DNA from: Desulfobacteraceae bacterium
GTDB lineage: Bacteria; Desulfobacterota; DSM-4660; Desulfatiglandales; JALVMZ01
Direction of reading: 5' to 3'
DNA length: 7,354 nt
Assembly (NCBI GenBank): GCA_027032655.1
Contig: JALVMZ010000050.1
Coordinates: forward strand, 1 to 7,354
Shown: in pieces, positions 6,018-7,354 of the stretch
How the letters are laid out: each line of letters begins with the position of its first letter
Numbering within the stretch: the stretch's first letter is position 1
Position numbers and translations under genes: made by a program
Notes under the pieces: generated by a model
The model's input: only the letters and a program-made list of their open reading frames with translations
Told to the model about the DNA's origin: nothing
Database searches by the model: none

Positions 6018-6384
6018 TACAAATGTGATTTTGCGGTATCTTCTGGCTGATAATGAAGAGCAATACCAGAAAATCCTCCCTTTTTTTGAAGGGTTAAAAG
6101 ATGGGCAAAAGAAAGCGGTCATTTTATCAGAAGTATTACTGGAGACCTTTTATGTGTTAACAAAGACTTACAATGTCCCCTCCAAAAAGGTGGCGGTTGT
6201 CCTAAAAGACCTGCTTTTATATAAAGGTGTGGTTAACAAAGATAAATCAATGCTTTTAGAGGCATTTAATTTTTATCTAAAACAAGGCAGTCTGAGTCTC
6301 CTTGATTGTATTCTCTGTATCAAAGCAAAGAGAGAAAACGGGAATCTCTTGACCTTTGATGCCAAGCTTATGAAGAAATGTTGA
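6004..6384 (+). CDS. vapC: PIN-domain ribonuclease toxin (VapC-like)
   Basis: With a TTG start at 6004 the product has 126 residues and opens MIFPDTNVILRYLL, the standard PIN beginning. The Mg2+-binding acidic positions are visible: Asp5 in PDTN, Glu in LSEVLLETFYVL (about 40-51), Asp in LLDCIL (about 100) and Asp in LLTFDAK (about 119). VapC toxins are endoribonucleases that cleave tRNA or rRNA when not held by their antitoxin. I chose TTG 6004 because GGAG at 5991-5994 is nine bases upstream and the domain starts immediately. The ATG codons at 5935 and 5956 would add 23 or 16 residues read from within the antitoxin gene. The protein ends abruptly with DAKLMKKC, at the usual end of the domain, but the next frame suggests a lost C-terminal extension. 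Confidence 0.88.
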   Translation: MIFPDTNVILRYLLADNEEQYQKILPFFEGLKDGQKKAVILSEVLLETFYVLTKTYNVPSKKVAVVLKDLLLYKGVVNKDKSMLLEAFNFYLKQGSLSLLDCILCIKAKRENGNLLTFDAKLMKKC

Positions 6385-6506
6385 AATCCTATCCTAAATG
6401 GTTGCAATCCTTCCCGGGATGGGTAGAGCTCACTGATCGTGATTTAATCAAGAGAGCTCTGAAAAACACAATGAACCACTTTGCAAAGCCCTCATTAAGT
6501 AATTAA
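6378..6506 (+). pseudogene. Short open frame after vapC, possibly its frameshifted C-terminus
   Basis: ATG 6378 opens a 42-codon frame ending in TAA 6504-6506 and overlapping the vapC stop. The peptide starts MLKSYPKWLQSF and continues PGWVELTDRDLIKRALK, a protein-like composition with no known domain. The frame extends upstream only to 6360. A single extra T in the CTTA at 6367-6370 would join the frames, so that the toxin would read LLTFDAKLYEEMLKSYPK; DxKLYxxL is a common ending of PIN toxins. I therefore favour a one-base deletion, in nature or in the assembly. A separate small gene translated by stop-start coupling is the alternative. It has no SD of its own beyond weak GAAGAA. Confidence 0.4.
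6425..6460. repeat. Inverted repeat AGAGCTC/GAGCTCT downstream of vapC
   Basis: AGAGCTC (6425-6431) and GAGCTCT (6454-6460) are perfect inverted copies. Between them TGATTTAATCA at 6441-6451 forms a smaller hairpin. There is no T-run after it, so it is a poor terminator. It could be an mRNA-stabilising structure, or a chance feature inside the possible C-terminal frame of the toxin. Confidence 0.35.
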
Positions 6507-6565
6507 ATCTGTAAAAGTCTTTTCTGGCAAATTATGTTTTGAAAATTCCATTCAAATCTCTTAAT

Positions 6566-6592
6566 ATATCTCAAAGGAGATGCCTGAGATAT
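6566..6592 (+). promoter_or_regulatory. Translation-initiation hairpin with SD in the loop and start codon in the stem
   Basis: ATATCTCA (6566-6573) and TGAGATAT (6585-6592) form a perfect 8-bp stem. The 11-base loop AAGGAGATGCC holds the SD, and the last two stem bases are the A and U of the start codon at 6591. Such a layout can limit initiation until the stem opens, as in simple RNA thermosensors or protein-gated leaders. The stem is mostly A-U, so it would be weak at higher temperature. Confidence 0.5.
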
Positions 6593-7354
6593 GAAAAAGA
6601 TAATTTGCCCTCAATGTAAGACAGAGTATCATATTCCGAATGGGAAGATTGTTGGAAAGAAGGTAAAAGCAAAGTGCAAGAAGTGTGGTGCAGTCATTAC
6701 AATAGATAATAGTTTATCAGAAAATCCAGGAGATATCTCCCCTCAACCCCCTACCAATCAGGAGAGACAGAGACAGGAGCCCACCAGATACAGGGATGTT
6801 CCAATCCTTGAAAGGAGGGGTGATACCCGTCCCTTTGATACACTGTCCCTTATTGTGTTTTTGATGGCTATTGCGGCCCTTATATTTGTAGGGTATATGG
6901 GGTATAAGAATATAACAAAGGGGATACAGGGAATATCTATTAAAGAGATATCCCAGAAGATTATAGATACCTATCTTAAAGAGATTCCCACTTCAAAAAA
7001 GAGGAGGATTTACAAGAGCCCTGAAGAGGAGCGGTATTTTGGTTATATTAACAAAGGGCATAGATTTTACAGGAAAAAGGAGTATAAAAAGGCCATAAGA
7101 TTTTACAACCTTGCCATAAAATACAAACCGGACAGATATGAGGCCTATTACTGGAGGGGGCAGATATTTGCCACCACAGGGAAGAATAAGAGTGCCATTA
7201 AGGATATGGAGCATGTGATAAGATTAAATCCTAAAAGTGTGAGTGCATATAATTATCTTGGATGGATTTACAGTAATGAAAAGAAATGGGATAGGGCAAT
7301 TGAATATCTTACAGAGGCCATTAAGTTGAATCCGAAAAATGCCTGGGCATATTA
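6591..7354 (+). CDS. MJ0042-type zinc-ribbon, single-pass membrane, TPR protein (partial, runs off right edge)
   Basis: The frame is open from ATG 6591 to the window end, giving 254 residues. An N-terminal zinc ribbon has CPQC at 6-9 and CKKC at 29-32, the MJ0042 pattern. A Pro/Gln/Arg-rich linker (45-80) follows, then one membrane helix at about 84-105. Three TPR units follow (about 149-181, 182-215 and 216-249) with the usual AIxxYxxAIxxxP spacing, for example AIEYLTEAIKLNP at 236-248, and a fourth begins at the edge. The zinc ribbon should be cytoplasmic and the TPRs probably periplasmic. TPR arrays bind partner proteins, so a scaffold role at the envelope is inferred. This combination is typical of Gram-negative bacteria and is the main reason I read the flank as bacterial. 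AAGGAG at 6574-6579 is 11 bases before the ATG, inside a hairpin loop. The C-terminus is missing. Confidence 0.9.
   Translation, partial: MKKIICPQCKTEYHIPNGKIVGKKVKAKCKKCGAVITIDNSLSENPGDISPQPPTNQERQRQEPTRYRDVPILERRGDTRPFDTLSLIVFLMAIAALIFVGYMGYKNITKGIQGISIKEISQKIIDTYLKEIPTSKKRRIYKSPEEERYFGYINKGHRFYRKKEYKKAIRFYNLAIKYKPDRYEAYYWRGQIFATTGKNKSAIKDMEHVIRLNPKSVSAYNYLGWIYSNEKKWDRAIEYLTEAIKLNPKNAWAY

Noticed and set aside
1..7354. The whole window as a DPANN archaeal contig
   Set aside because: Strong SDs, a sigma70-type promoter and the MJ0042-TPR membrane gene favour a bacterial flank. I cannot fully exclude the archaeal reading without database comparison.

Overview
The window reads as a patchwork. 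The two flanks (about 1-1850 and 5560-7354) are AT-rich: hand counts of 60-base lines give 28% GC at 901, 35% at 1561, 40% at 5881, 33% at 6121 and 33% at 6901. They have bacterial-style expression signals: strong Shine-Dalgarno (SD) sequences before the genes at 766, 5781 and 6591, and a good sigma70-type promoter before 5781. The zinc-ribbon/membrane/TPR gene at the right edge has an architecture I associate with Gram-negative bacteria of deltaproteobacterial or Nitrospirota type. The middle block (about 1851-5559) is richer in GC (53% at 2581, 60% at 2881, 47% at 4201, 63% at 5101), lacks clear SD sequences, and encodes proteins that look archaeal, two of them reminiscent of DPANN (Woesearchaeota-like) proteins. 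A bacterial genome carrying an archaeal-like cassette is my preferred reading. A contig join, or an archaeal host with some SD use, cannot be excluded from the sequence alone.

Layout from left to right. (a) 3-170 is the tail of a gene entering from the left edge, followed by a possible terminator. (b) 299-480 is a repeat island: a 28-bp near-palindrome, a hairpin, then about four copies of a 32-bp tandem unit. (c) 481-760 shows no gene. (d) 766-1806 encodes a protein with a 152-residue basic N-terminal part, an internal twin-arginine (Tat) signal and a thioredoxin-like domain without the redox CXXC. (e) 1851-3503 and 3509-4258 are consecutive genes for a large sequon-rich secreted protein and a membrane-anchored protein. 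(f) 4249-5559, on the minus strand, encodes an archaeal-type AAA ATPase fused to a DUF234 nuclease-like domain; it overlaps the preceding gene tail to tail. Two bulged inverted repeats lie in its leader. (g) 5781-6384 is an AbrB-type antitoxin/PIN toxin pair with its own promoter and overlapping reading frames. A short open frame after the toxin may be a frameshifted toxin C-terminus. (h) 6591-7354 is the start of an MJ0042-type zinc-ribbon, membrane, TPR protein whose SD and start codon sit inside a perfect 8-bp hairpin; it runs off the right edge.

The functional links are limited. The toxin and antitoxin clearly form one operon. The two secreted/membrane genes at 1851 and 3509 are almost certainly co-transcribed and probably act together at the cell surface. 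The Tat protein at 766 lies 44 bases upstream on the same strand and is also predicted to leave the cytoplasm, so it could belong to the same set, but its base composition differs. The ATPase and the toxin-antitoxin pair are typical companions of mobile or accessory DNA.
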